From Elusimicrobiota bacterium (GTDB taxonomy: Bacteria; Elusimicrobiota; Elusimicrobia; UBA1565; UBA9628): 64,000 bases of DNA. Positions 31,201 through 38,010 of this stretch are shown here, piece after piece (positions within the stretch are counted from its first letter, which is position 1; the number at the start of each line of letters is the position of its first letter). Location: contig JACQAZ010000001.1 in assembly GCA_016194705.1 (NCBI GenBank), positions 23,324 to 87,323 of the forward strand. The letters run 5' to 3'. The position numbers and the translations under genes are program-made. The notes under the pieces were generated by a model. That model worked only from the letters and a program-made list of their open reading frames with translations, did not search any database and was not told where the DNA came from.

Positions 31201-33786
31201 GTAGTCGTTGAACTGCTTGCGCACCTCCGCGATGCCGGCCTTGGCGCCCGCGACGTCGCCGAGCTTGGCCCCGCCGGAGGCCAGTCCCCAAGGGAAGGTC
31301 TTGTGCAGGCCGTCGTAGATCTTCTTGTAGACGTCTCCTTTCTGCTGATACAGCAAGGCCAGGCTGTCGCCGGTCGCGTGCGGATCGGCCAGGTCGATGC
31401 GGTCCTGCTGGTAGGGGATCAAGGTCTGGTCGAGCAGCTGCTGGAGGCCCTGAAGCTCGGGACGCAAGGTCGAGTCGACCAAAGCGGTCTTGCGGTCGAT
31501 CAAGGCCTGCGCCTGGGATTGGGGGAAGCCCGCGTTGACGTACGCGACGTCGGCGGCGATGTCGCTCATGATCGCCTGCAGCGCGGCCACCGACTTCGTG
31601 AAGGCGTCGCGCACGGCGGGCAGGATCCGGGTGATCGGCTTGTCCAGCGCCTTGGAAGTCGCCTGGGCCTCGAGGCGGCGCACGGTCATGTCGCCCATGA
31701 AGGTCAAGCGCTTGGCGATCCCGAGCTTGGCCATCTTGCCGGAGAAGCCCGCGTCGGTGCCGGGGAAGGAGAGGCCGTCGATCTGGTCGACATACTTGGG
31801 CAGGAGGTCGCGCAAGTCCTGCGCCGAACGGCCCGAGAGCCGAGCTAAAGTCGTGCCGGCGCCCTGCTCGACGGCCGGGGCCAGCGCGTCGATCTCGGAG
31901 GCGACCGCGTCCGAGGTCTGCCCTATGTTCGAGGCGAGCGCGTTCTCCTCGTTCTGATAAGCCACCAACGACTCGGGGATCGAGTCGCCGAAGTCGTTGA
32001 GCACGCGCTTGGAATTGCCGGGATCGAGCGCGCGGTTGACGCCGGCCAGCGTGTCTTGATGCTCTTTGAGCTGAGCGGCCCAATAGACCTTGCGGTCGGC
32101 TAGGATCTGCAGGGCCTGCGCGACCGTCGGATTGCTCGCGCTGACCGCCGGTATGCCCGGGACCAGCAGGACGAGCACGCCCGCGAACTCGACGGGCGTC
32201 GACGCCAATTTCGCGTCCGCGCCGCTGAGCAATGAGAGATCCGAGCTGATCTCGGCGGATTTCGATTTGAGGTAGTCCATCGAGAGGCTCGTCAGGTCGG
32301 TCGTGCCGCCGCCGCCGGAGCCGTGGATGAGCTTCTGTTGGAGCTGGGGCAGCAGGGCCAGGCGCCGCTGATATTCCGACGGCGCGTCGGCGCTCTGGCC
32401 CTTGTCGCGGGCGTTGATCGCGGCGACCAGGCCCGTAACGCCGGTCTTGAATTCAGTGATCCTCTGCACGCCCTGCGCGGCCTGATCGGAGAGCTTGCCG
32501 AAATCTTTGGTGTGCTGCTTGTCCAGGTCCAAGGCGTCCTGGGCGTCCTTGTTCCACTGGTCCTTCTTGGCCTTGTTGGCCGCGGCCGAGGCCGCGTTGG
32601 CGTCGTTGGCCTTCTTCTGGGCGTCGATCTTGGCGATCTTCTGGTCGAGGAGCTGCTGCATCCCGGCGAGCGCAGCCTGCGCCGAGTTGAGGAGATTGAG
32701 GCTGTAGGAGAGGTCCATCACCATCGCCAGACGGGAAAAATTCTTGCGGAATTCGAGCATGTCCGAGCCGGAGCGCCGCTCGCGCAGAGCCGAGTCGCGC
32801 GCGCGGTCGGCGACGGCCAGCATCGCGGCCAGGGCGTCTCGCGCGGCGAGTTGGGCCTGAACGCTGGATTTGAGGGCCTCGACCTTGGCCACCTCCTTGG
32901 AAACCTGACGCTCCGTTTCGGTGCCCGCCAGGGCGGGCTTGGTCCCCGCTCCCGGCGCGGGAGCGGACTTCATGTCCTCGAAGAGCCGGCGAAGGGCATC
33001 CAGCGAAGCCCACTTGAGCTCGTTGGACTGCGTGCGCCCCGGAGCCGTCGCGCCTGGCCCCTCGAGCAGGTCCTTGTAATTCTTGGCCAACTCCTCGAGC
33101 CGAGCGAGCTCCTCGGCGTTCTTGGGCGGCGACGAGAGGTCGGCGCGCTGGGCGAGTTTTTCCTGCGCGGCCTCCTCATCGGAGACCGGCGTCGGGATGA
33201 CGAGCCGAGCCGTGCGCGTCGGCAGCACGACCTCCGCCCGGGGCGGCGCCGGCGACTGGGGCGGCGCGGCGGCCGCCTCGAGAGCCGCGGAAGGGACTCC
33301 CGAGAGGCTGGCGGCGAGATTCCTCGCGTCGGCCTGAAGCTTCTCGCCCTCGCGCTCCTTGCGCCGCTCGGGCGCCTGCTGCATGAGAGCGCGCAGCTCC
33401 TCGAGGCCGTCTCGCGCGAGCTCGAGGAGCTCCGGACGCGGCGCCGCGAAGTCGTCGAGGCCGGCAAGAGTCAAGGGAACTTCTACGCGGGTCGAAAGCC
33501 AGGCGGCCACCGCGCGACGGCCGTCGGCCGAGCGGATGGCCCGCGCTTGGGCCCGCAGGAGCCCCGCGATCGGGGGCGGGTCGACGCTCAGCAGCCGCGC
33601 CAATCCCGCGAAGGCCTGGTCGGGAGCGGCCGCCGGAACCATGGAGGCCCTCACGGGGCGGGCCGCGACGGGGGGGGCTGAGAGCTCGGCCGCCAAGGCC
33701 GGCCAAGGGCCGCAGAGGGAAAGGGAAACGACCCCCGCGAGCGCGCGGGGGGCCAGGGATGGGGCTCGGCGAGAGGGGTATCCCAT
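22264..33786 (-). CDS. Giant (3840 aa) secreted protein with multiple TolC/OEP-like segments and a beta-rich segment
   Basis: Uninterrupted 11.5-kb ORF; signal-peptide-like N-terminus (LAPRALAGVVSLSLCGPWPALAAE); TolC-like segments near aa 1990, 2190-2300 and 2560-2870. Confidence 0.85.
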   Translation of the reverse strand: MGYPSRRAPSLAPRALAGVVSLSLCGPWPALAAELSAPPVAARPVRASMVPAAAPDQAFAGLARLLSVDPPPIAGLLRAQARAIRSADGRRAVAAWLSTRVEVPLTLAGLDDFAAPRPELLELARDGLEELRALMQQAPERRKEREGEKLQADARNLAASLSGVPSAALEAAAAPPQSPAPPRAEVVLPTRTARLVIPTPVSDEEAAQEKLAQRADLSSPPKNAEELARLEELAKNYKDLLEGPGATAPGRTQSNELKWASLDALRRLFEDMKSAPAPGAGTKPALAGTETERQVSKEVAKVEALKSSVQAQLAARDALAAMLAVADRARDSALRERRSGSDMLEFRKNFSRLAMVMDLSYSLNLLNSAQAALAGMQQLLDQKIAKIDAQKKANDANAASAAANKAKKDQWNKDAQDALDLDKQHTKDFGKLSDQAAQGVQRITEFKTGVTGLVAAINARDKGQSADAPSEYQRRLALLPQLQQKLIHGSGGGGTTDLTSLSMDYLKSKSAEISSDLSLLSGADAKLASTPVEFAGVLVLLVPGIPAVSASNPTVAQALQILADRKVYWAAQLKEHQDTLAGVNRALDPGNSKRVLNDFGDSIPESLVAYQNEENALASNIGQTSDAVASEIDALAPAVEQGAGTTLARLSGRSAQDLRDLLPKYVDQIDGLSFPGTDAGFSGKMAKLGIAKRLTFMGDMTVRRLEAQATSKALDKPITRILPAVRDAFTKSVAALQAIMSDIAADVAYVNAGFPQSQAQALIDRKTALVDSTLRPELQGLQQLLDQTLIPYQQDRIDLADPHATGDSLALLYQQKGDVYKKIYDGLHKTFPWGLASGGAKLGDVAGAKAGIAEVRKQFNDYRKLVNDLVDQIRRRKDPNNNETEDVYGEPAPYSLVKRAVVYQAEKVLRAGQINARDAQINDILGKMDALFPGKYNLASKYKMPTDLSATGADSVTRLKAMADGKVLQNMAADIKAIADAASAQAGKTDLNIGGSGGSIPTGPQPPLALQNLQQLALYGLDVVKRLVPTTATGTGDSVAEALARFLFSDALIVSANKNLNERIPLFEAFLNNATSALDAVFADLDADDAFVSGDLSGGDAVPDRKISIYTRIRDTAKEGAGIFQQKTSWDTESFQTVTDAAGYYDSLGQVYSSGDQALDADRKAAQQFKDTLTKAQDQIAKQKAEVTGWLKQLNDPHESALRRVTENLSAIQDKTRAVLETNIEHHKLTDQYAAAKKTLEESLIAMQKEQALLSKKLEAVGDLRQLSPELANRVQAVSGQGSSWLATGPGGPQTIVIPKSMFSNFLSQLFGAISADSTARDIAGLREDILKNPMSLAQLLPNTKMVEVGTGSDGFYLVYQTEFSTPGGLETSSQMTMGNVLNLWGNNVSVIGHRFASPPSDGNAPFGDQGITVQVESLQGKNFVNYLDVTFHKFIQDIPPDLKVGSQVQEARMMIFDDFAMMLANGKLYFGAAGFADFAARDAANKPYYYGGNVKASVKFSEIMSLNAEESALFAKDPRKFLQTVNLDFTKFDPDLDKDFVIGAHGDNKFFRRDKVGVGFDLQKALETKDSFKVDFYLSRVTGTDDIQQNAVGATIVKGFSFDIDGTPVKTTIGGTGELGEKYNTLSGRVSFELPNQGLALSAQGKILGDASTYFVELRKKLGQNTDAFVSYGSRYVGLNDRLTLGAQTTFTLGELWRLVAGGAAEDLQGGQTLAKFNKSVDEFFKRSSPDERLVLELKRVFDADVGKKLLSLEIGQMTRDLKELQKAGAILDNVRMRGMIGFVTNPVGTGTAERATGGGFQVGTMTELTLTKSQKALIHDKILALFQEGLALQSRLLDITKAWQASLVELVESRWDMSLAAWMYANADDPVIRAEAQTRALSAADRHRQALLRYNALTGRGPDDTAILDELTPQDLEGFSALLQKALGSPDRLSDLISGLRGQMGVPEEGFNLMDYIPFFEKITFSLGVQLQDVLANQVIGAGVSLRLPIYDPAAKSNDKALRFQDRAIIAEMAGSLRDFRLKSRSERLIAESWDARFWQLQASAPAARSALADGIRQWRNGLIPPAELWARFRRWYWTTSGQLEARAQGSLKDAWSVMDGAQNADRAEDDYANAPEAPRRLSEAFDAAVGNSPNMEALAQRSQAASELMEAASHRFQKVSVDVNIGLNLTAAGVALLPAFGITGLGVFPIFNVALQPGELKELSMERRGGEAAMYSRLQEKVGGDLSLQLFQSYAAFRAARDSRDLYRDQIIPELERAQDGGAQRSLELDQARADLKHLEGEFAQARAQLNYLLGRPLDAGVALTDTMDEALAQLKDRLGKMDPLAASRDVLASRVKVARSVEQIVDKNLKVQDIRVEPISLIGRALGRLISALSGEGLASPELVALAREQTLTAERDLRSFDARLPAMRARWSFELAAAERGLKAVEGRTDGASRLSAIQLRNRIYGLKAMMMAYGGDGAKEQKQGSLPSSFAALKDALEVALGAESASPDVGDLRASVPQEAPFESNGTLRYYDLRQSLTKEPIGKQFVEGWIEVRLRSAATPPEALIALAKLQEEKADSLYKTELSLAKAKADILLSRLRLEVAIARGAQGEAAQSARKALERDFAEVAAHLRLPSGTTLDQFLTLIPAEDADLGAAADRYLSEAQALDLELLKRHLFQEGLPEEIAAARDPLSQMQANIIAERMSYKGFTPLAAFGLFQGRWVGGVFLEAPDPIKVMKSLEGILNDALRRELESQDRLKSLSLMLHSLMASVSDKVKLLEAERSRVEVARRNLMGAVERLRMRMGTEADVVAAQLEASAAHEEWVATVYALRLDFIRLVTELEALGYTGQASLSGGVSMTAPAAATGEKTPRQELLAYWAQRLLDEGFEKGQDSLLSGVSPKLRQSLKGELEKYRSSRRSQSLVLSKDFTPAEKLDLLTKVDLDGRRRRVESALEQILRELEAQSGGSAWTDLMGFLRSDVESQAVGAEGDVRRQQNEMQALRAAYWRAVPAPPAVEAAYARLSTLKDAVYEARQEALHHYLQQKLKPEDYVLKDKALEAYVKALIAYDNEVLKTFAMKEVGLDPRWTSGLNAMFGLRGSLERRRDMLRYGRGIVTLDGAITLGEVRMQALRASPEARDQIQPASESLAFLRAMRERWIAKPESLPALYEVKGGGETQWLTGKDLEWLKGRNQVVELGGKRFLLPPTFVGARPTTEDEARRAGGQEIVAGVDARREELEVLKARAEQRSRRQEVDAALEKSELALRVESGAKAGQYAGALSLAELRRMERQGKVLYFNKARDPRAGLRLPVHALAARWRSPDELVILVQVSGEALPAGTFPSLESLEASDYARLFQRAEFGKRGAGALLDEAANDELAARRKGWLNLKLEGFAYALDKDAEVAAVYMNQEELSTAREKAKDAKSLEHDWSFHLVSDLRLGLDGEGVVVSASGKGFSFKLGGGAALQWLEGEIWALEVDAQGRVARVFRSKEELEREAGAWWIEDMEGKVWKQTDKDISPIARLKRYIDPRTGLPVSLGRAILAQRLSKAESGLGANGRWAYMPQNWGNIILETPRGIIKTPIEMITGRDPNQEGYIGRVYMRQTDGGATVHRGALGKVVHFIDIFEILPDPVDRYYDPSQFPKRVDNDSPIKPGEWEHEKAPVSTDGKKDVHLGKGSLLREIGWAKEDLEDARGQIMGSFTGSVRKSFVESVRGRAGEYAETKVDHQTGRLAVENTLNAIGDRTDSDGIGQTVATPDHIAVDTVRVAVQVGLGAAQQKQRRKVYEAYRKKLEEAKPVPPPDDMRLIAEAELALARSEEARLALRAAADAATPKANLPGFPIVPRLFALAAFGR

Positions 33787-34008
33787 TAGGCCTACTCAGT
33801 CTATCCCTGAAGTCCCAGGTTCTCCAGGTCCAGACGGCCTATTCTATCATGGGCCCGAAGTCCCTGTCAAGTGCCGAGCTTGAAGAGTCGCTTTGTCGAC
33901 GGTAATTAATCATTTAATGTCTGGCACTAATGAGCTTTCCACCGGTCCCACCGTCGGAAAATAGCCTCCGCCTTGACGGCGGCGACCCTTCCTTGCTACT
34001 CTTTGGTC

Positions 34009-34341
34009 GTGGAACCGGCCCGGGAAGCCGCCGCCCTGAGGCTTTGGCAGGCGGCGCGCTTTTTGCCTCAGAGCGTCCGCCTATTGGGGACCCGTTATCG
34101 GTCCTTGTTCGTCGCTTACGCCCAGCAATGCTCCCCCCAAGGCGACTCGCTGGCCGTGGCCGACGCCTTGGCCTTCGTCGAGTTCATGTTCCTGCAAAAC
34201 CGGGTGGGGCTGCTCGATCCCGAGCAAAGGGCGCTGAGAAGCGACCAGAAGGCGCTGCGCCGGCGCTACCGGCTGCGGCGGCGCGGCGACGCGGTCTCGG
34301 TCGTGGAAAAATGGAAGGTACTCCAATGGTTGAGCTTCTGA
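34009..34341 (+). CDS. Small hypothetical protein
   Basis: GTG start 6 nt after TACTCT, with TTGACG 18 bp upstream; ORF overlaps start of next gene. Confidence 0.55.
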   Translation: MEPAREAAALRLWQAARFLPQSVRLLGTRYRSLFVAYAQQCSPQGDSLAVADALAFVEFMFLQNRVGLLDPEQRALRSDQKALRRRYRLRRRGDAVSVVEKWKVLQWLSF

Positions 34342-35042
34342 AGAAGGGAAAGAAGACGGTCCCGCATCACACGGGAGTCGGGCGCGGCGAGTACCGCTCC
34401 GAGGCCCTGTTGGGCTTCGTGCGCGAGGCTCTCGGCGGGGAGGATCCGGCCTTCAAGAGAATCCGCGAGGAGACCCCGAAAAAGGGCCTGCCGCCGATCA
34501 GCATCGGACCGGACGAGGGCCAGCTGCTCTCCATCCTCGTGCAAGCCTGCGGCGCCAAGAAGGCCGTCGAGGTCGGCACCTTGGCCGGCTACTCCGCCTG
34601 CTGGATCGCCGCCGCCCTGCCTGACGACGGCGTCCTGCACACGATCGAGTTCGATCCCAAGCACGCGGCGGTCGCGCGCGACAACATCAAGGCCGCGGGC
34701 CTCGCCAGCAAGGTCACCGTCCATGTAGGCCCAGGCTCCGAGATCCTGCCGACTCTCGACGGCGAGGGACCCTACGATCTTTGCTTCATCGACGCCGACA
34801 AGGTCAACTACCCGGTCTACCTGCGCTGGGCCGTCGAGAACGTCCGCTCCGGCGGCCTCGTGGTCGGCGACAACGCCTACCTCTTCGGCAAGGTCCACTT
34901 GAAGCCCGCCGAGGCCGGCGAGGACGCCCCCGGCGTGCCCGCGATGCGCGCCTTCCTCAAGTGCCTGGCCGACCGGCGCTACTTCACCTCGTGCGCGATG
35001 ATCCCGACCGGGGAGGGAATGGCGGTCGCTGTTCGTCGGTGA
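34326..35042 (+). CDS. SAM-dependent O-methyltransferase (COMT/CCoAMT-like)
   Basis: AKKAVEVGTLAGYSACWIAAALPDDGVLHTIEFDPKHAAVARDNIKAAGL ... YDLCFIDADKVNYPVYLRWAVENVRSGGLVVGDNAY. Confidence 0.92.
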   Translation: MVELLKKGKKTVPHHTGVGRGEYRSEALLGFVREALGGEDPAFKRIREETPKKGLPPISIGPDEGQLLSILVQACGAKKAVEVGTLAGYSACWIAAALPDDGVLHTIEFDPKHAAVARDNIKAAGLASKVTVHVGPGSEILPTLDGEGPYDLCFIDADKVNYPVYLRWAVENVRSGGLVVGDNAYLFGKVHLKPAEAGEDAPGVPAMRAFLKCLADRRYFTSCAMIPTGEGMAVAVRR

Positions 35043-35323
35043 GAAAATCCGGCGCGGCCGTCCTCGAAGAGGAAACGACCTCGCACGGAGGGACCGAGTC
35101 CGGCTGGAGGACGCTCCTCTTCAACTGCGAGTGCCACAGCTTCGACCAAGTGGAGAGCCAGTTGTTGAAAGCGATCCGCTGCTCCCTTTCCAGGGCGCGC
35201 GCCATCTCTTGGGAGGTCCACACGAAAGGCTCGGCCGTGGTCTATGAAGGAGCGCGCGAGCGCGCGGAGGCCGTCGCCGCCGTGCTCGGCGACATCGGGC
35301 TCATCGTCAAGGTCGCGCAATAG
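35039..35323 (+). CDS. ClpS-like protease adaptor domain protein
   Basis: WRTLLFNCECHSFDQVESQLLKAIRCSLSRARAISWEVHTKGSAVVYEGARERAEAVAAVL aligns by eye to ClpS (LLNDDYT...EVH.KG.A.....); GTG start overlaps upstream TGA. Confidence 0.75.
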   Translation: MRKSGAAVLEEETTSHGGTESGWRTLLFNCECHSFDQVESQLLKAIRCSLSRARAISWEVHTKGSAVVYEGARERAEAVAAVLGDIGLIVKVAQ

Positions 35324-35350
35324 CGCCCCAAGTTCCCCCGGTTTTGTCGT

Positions 35351-35372
35351 TTACCTCCACCGGTGGAGGTAA
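35351..35372. repeat. 22-bp perfect palindrome TTACCTCCACCGGTGGAGGTAA
   Basis: Equal to its reverse complement. Confidence 0.9.
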
Positions 35373-35581
35373 CCATCATGGAAGTGTCGGCAGCACCAAG
35401 ATGATTTGGTCTGCCGTTGTTGTTGGAGCTCTCGCCGAAGGCGAGAGCCGCCCGCCGCAGGCGCCGGTTTATGGGCTGCCGCCCCGCGGTCGGGCCCTCG
35501 CGCGCTCGAAAGGTCCGGGTCCGCCGCCACAGCCGCTGCGCAGGGACAGATCACCAATTTGATTTTCAGAATTCCCCTATA

Positions 35582-35626
35582 GGGTTTTGGGACAATAAAC
35601 TGCGTCAGGCCTTTGTCCCAAAACCC
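35582..35626. repeat. Inverted repeat, 14-bp arms GGGTTTTGGGACAA / TTGTCCCAAAACCC, 17-nt loop
   Basis: Direct reading. Confidence 0.9.
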
Positions 35627-35745
35627 TCCTCGGGATTCCTAAAATACGGCGCGGAGCTTCCTCCCGCGGCCGCCGGGTTTGGGGCCGGGGGAACTTGGAC
35701 AATAGCGCCCTTGACTCGCGGCGTTACACCTGCTACATTTCGAGC

Positions 35746-37233
35746 ATGAACGCCGAATCACTATGGCTCATCCGAGGGCGACAAGCCCTCGCCCTTCTCC
35801 TCTGCTTCTCGCTTAGCTCGTGCGCCACGCTGGCCGTCACCCCGGAGCTCAAGCCGGCGCCGCCCGCTCGGGCCGTCGCGGGCAAACTCGGCATCCAATA
35901 CGAGGGGGAGCAGCTCAAGCGCGTTTTCGCGGCCGCCGACCGCTCCGCGATCGGCGCGGCGTCCGGCCAGTTTTTCTCCGACGTGACCGTGCTCCCTCCC
36001 GAGAGCCGCTACGCGGCTCCCCAGGACCTCTTCGACCAATACGGCACGGACCTCATCCTCCAGGCCCAGGTCGCCGACACCGTGAGCAACGGGGCCGTCA
36101 ATGCGCTGTTCGCGAGCTGCTTCCTGCTGATGTGGTTCTGCATCGCGACCGTGCCCCAGATGACCATGACCGACGACGTCACCCTGCAGGGGAACCTGCG
36201 CGACTCCCGTACGGGACGGCTGCTGTGGGCCGGAACCGTCAAGTCCCGGGGCACCGATCACTTCACGCCGATGGGCTCCTCGGGCATCCAGCCGCTGCTG
36301 GTCCAGCGGGTCGTGCACAACGCCGTCATCGAGCTCATGCAGACCGCCGCGGGGCAGGTCTCCGGCTACCGCCCGGAGTCGGTCAAGGAGGAGAGCCTGC
36401 AGGCGGCCGTGCGCAAGGCGCCCGGCCTGGCCAACCTCCATCTCCTGCATCCGGCCGCCAAGTCCAAGAACCGCTACGCCATCGTCATCGGCATCGACCG
36501 CTACCGCGAGCATCTGCCCAAGGCGGACTTCGCGGCCGACGACGCCAGAGACGTCGCCAAGTTCCTCATCGAGCGCGCGGGCTACCCGGAGGAGAACGTG
36601 GTGGTCAGGCTCAACGAGGAAGCGAGCAAGGGCGACATGGAAAAGTACTTCGAGTCCTGGGCGAAGAACAACGTCGACGCGAGCTCGAGCCTGCTCGTCT
36701 ACTACTCCGGCCACGGCTCGCCCGACGTCAACAACGGCGACGCCTACATCGTCCCTTACGACGGCGATCCGGCCTACATCGAGCAGACCGGCTACCCGCT
36801 CAAGAAGCTCTACAGAGTCCTCGACGGCCTGCCGAGCAAGAACACCTTGGTCCTGCTCGACTCCTGCTTCTCGGGAGCCGGCGGCCGCTCGGTGCTCATG
36901 GCGGGCGCCAGGCCCCTGGTCAACGTCAAGCCCGTCTCGGTCTCGGACCAAGGAAAGACCGTGGTCTTGTCTGCGACCTCCGGCAACCACATCAGCGTGG
37001 CCTACCGCGAGACCGGACACGGCCTCTTCACCCATTATCTGCTCCAGGGGCTCTCCGGCGAGGCCGACGCCAACGGCGACAACGCCGTCGACGTCCAGGA
37101 GCTATACGAATACCTCAGGCCTCAGGTGGAGCGCGTGGCGCGCAAGGTCTACAACACCGAGCAGGTGCCGCAGCTCATCGAGCCCGCGGCGATGCTCGGC
37201 TCGCCTCCGATCAGGATCGTCGTGTCGCAGTGA
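35746..37233 (+). CDS. Caspase-like (C14) lipoprotein
   Basis: Lipobox LSSCA; C-terminal p20-like domain with YAIVIGIDRYRE, LLVYYSGHGSPD (His), LVLLDSCFSGAGG (Cys). Confidence 0.88.
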   Translation: MNAESLWLIRGRQALALLLCFSLSSCATLAVTPELKPAPPARAVAGKLGIQYEGEQLKRVFAAADRSAIGAASGQFFSDVTVLPPESRYAAPQDLFDQYGTDLILQAQVADTVSNGAVNALFASCFLLMWFCIATVPQMTMTDDVTLQGNLRDSRTGRLLWAGTVKSRGTDHFTPMGSSGIQPLLVQRVVHNAVIELMQTAAGQVSGYRPESVKEESLQAAVRKAPGLANLHLLHPAAKSKNRYAIVIGIDRYREHLPKADFAADDARDVAKFLIERAGYPEENVVVRLNEEASKGDMEKYFESWAKNNVDASSSLLVYYSGHGSPDVNNGDAYIVPYDGDPAYIEQTGYPLKKLYRVLDGLPSKNTLVLLDSCFSGAGGRSVLMAGARPLVNVKPVSVSDQGKTVVLSATSGNHISVAYRETGHGLFTHYLLQGLSGEADANGDNAVDVQELYEYLRPQVERVARKVYNTEQVPQLIEPAAMLGSPPIRIVVSQ

Positions 37234-37240
37234 CGCGCCG

Positions 37241-37957
37241 CTAGTAGGACGCCCAAAGCCGGCCCTCGAAGTCCGAGTGCGTGCAGTCCACGAACACGAT
37301 ACCCCAGCACGGGCTCTTCGGGTCCTTGACATAGCCCCAATGCCCGGTGTCCTTGAGGTTGACGAAGTTGATGTTGGCGTTGGTGACCCCGCGGCAGGCC
37401 TCGCCGCCGTAAGACTCCACTTCCGTCGAGACCGGATGCGGGACCAGGCGGCGGCCGTAGTCGGAGCGCGAAGACCAAGCGGCGGGGATCGCCGCCGGCC
37501 CGTCGAGCCGGTCGGGAAAGGCGCCCGCGTGACCCGCGCGGTATCTCTGCACGGCCGCGCGCAGGCCTCCAAGACTCGAGCCCAGCGTCTCGCTCATGTC
37601 CCCGCCCACCATCCGGTTGAGGAAGACTCCGCTGAGCAGACGCGAGAGCAGCACCCAGACCAGCGCGAAGAACAAGCGGGTCGCCCAGCGGCTGAACTCG
37701 GGCGGCGGGGCCAGGCGGCCGAGCCGCCCGAGCCAGGGAGGGCCCGCCGCGGCGTCGATGTCCGGCGAGGAGACCGCGCCGATGAGCAGCTGCGCCTGCG
37801 CCAGGCCGAGCGCCGCGGCCGCGGCGCCGGCCAGGACCTCGATGGCGCGCGCATCGGGCAGAAACCGCGCCAGAATCCACAAGACGCAGAGCAGGAGTCC
37901 GAAAAACAGCGCCGGGCTCAAGATCAGCTTCGCTCGTGCGAGCAGCGGTGGCGCCAC
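37241..37957 (-). CDS. Multi-TM protein with pseudopilin-like C-terminal domain
   Basis: N-terminal hydrophobic segments; C-terminus LGGLRAAVQRYRAGHAGAFPDRLD ... HWGYVKDPKSPCWGIVFVDCTHSDFEGRLWASY resembles type IV pilin/pseudopilin globular domains. Confidence 0.65.
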   Translation of the reverse strand: MAPPLLARAKLILSPALFFGLLLCVLWILARFLPDARAIEVLAGAAAAALGLAQAQLLIGAVSSPDIDAAAGPPWLGRLGRLAPPPEFSRWATRLFFALVWVLLSRLLSGVFLNRMVGGDMSETLGSSLGGLRAAVQRYRAGHAGAFPDRLDGPAAIPAAWSSRSDYGRRLVPHPVSTEVESYGGEACRGVTNANINFVNLKDTGHWGYVKDPKSPCWGIVFVDCTHSDFEGRLWASY

Positions 37958-38010
37958 GGCGTGACACTACCACTATTTGCGGCCCCCGTCAATTCTTGCT
38001 AAATTAGGGC

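Noticed and set aside
35351-35372. 22-bp palindrome as an intrinsic terminator
   Set aside because: No T-tract follows; better described as regulatory or structural palindrome.
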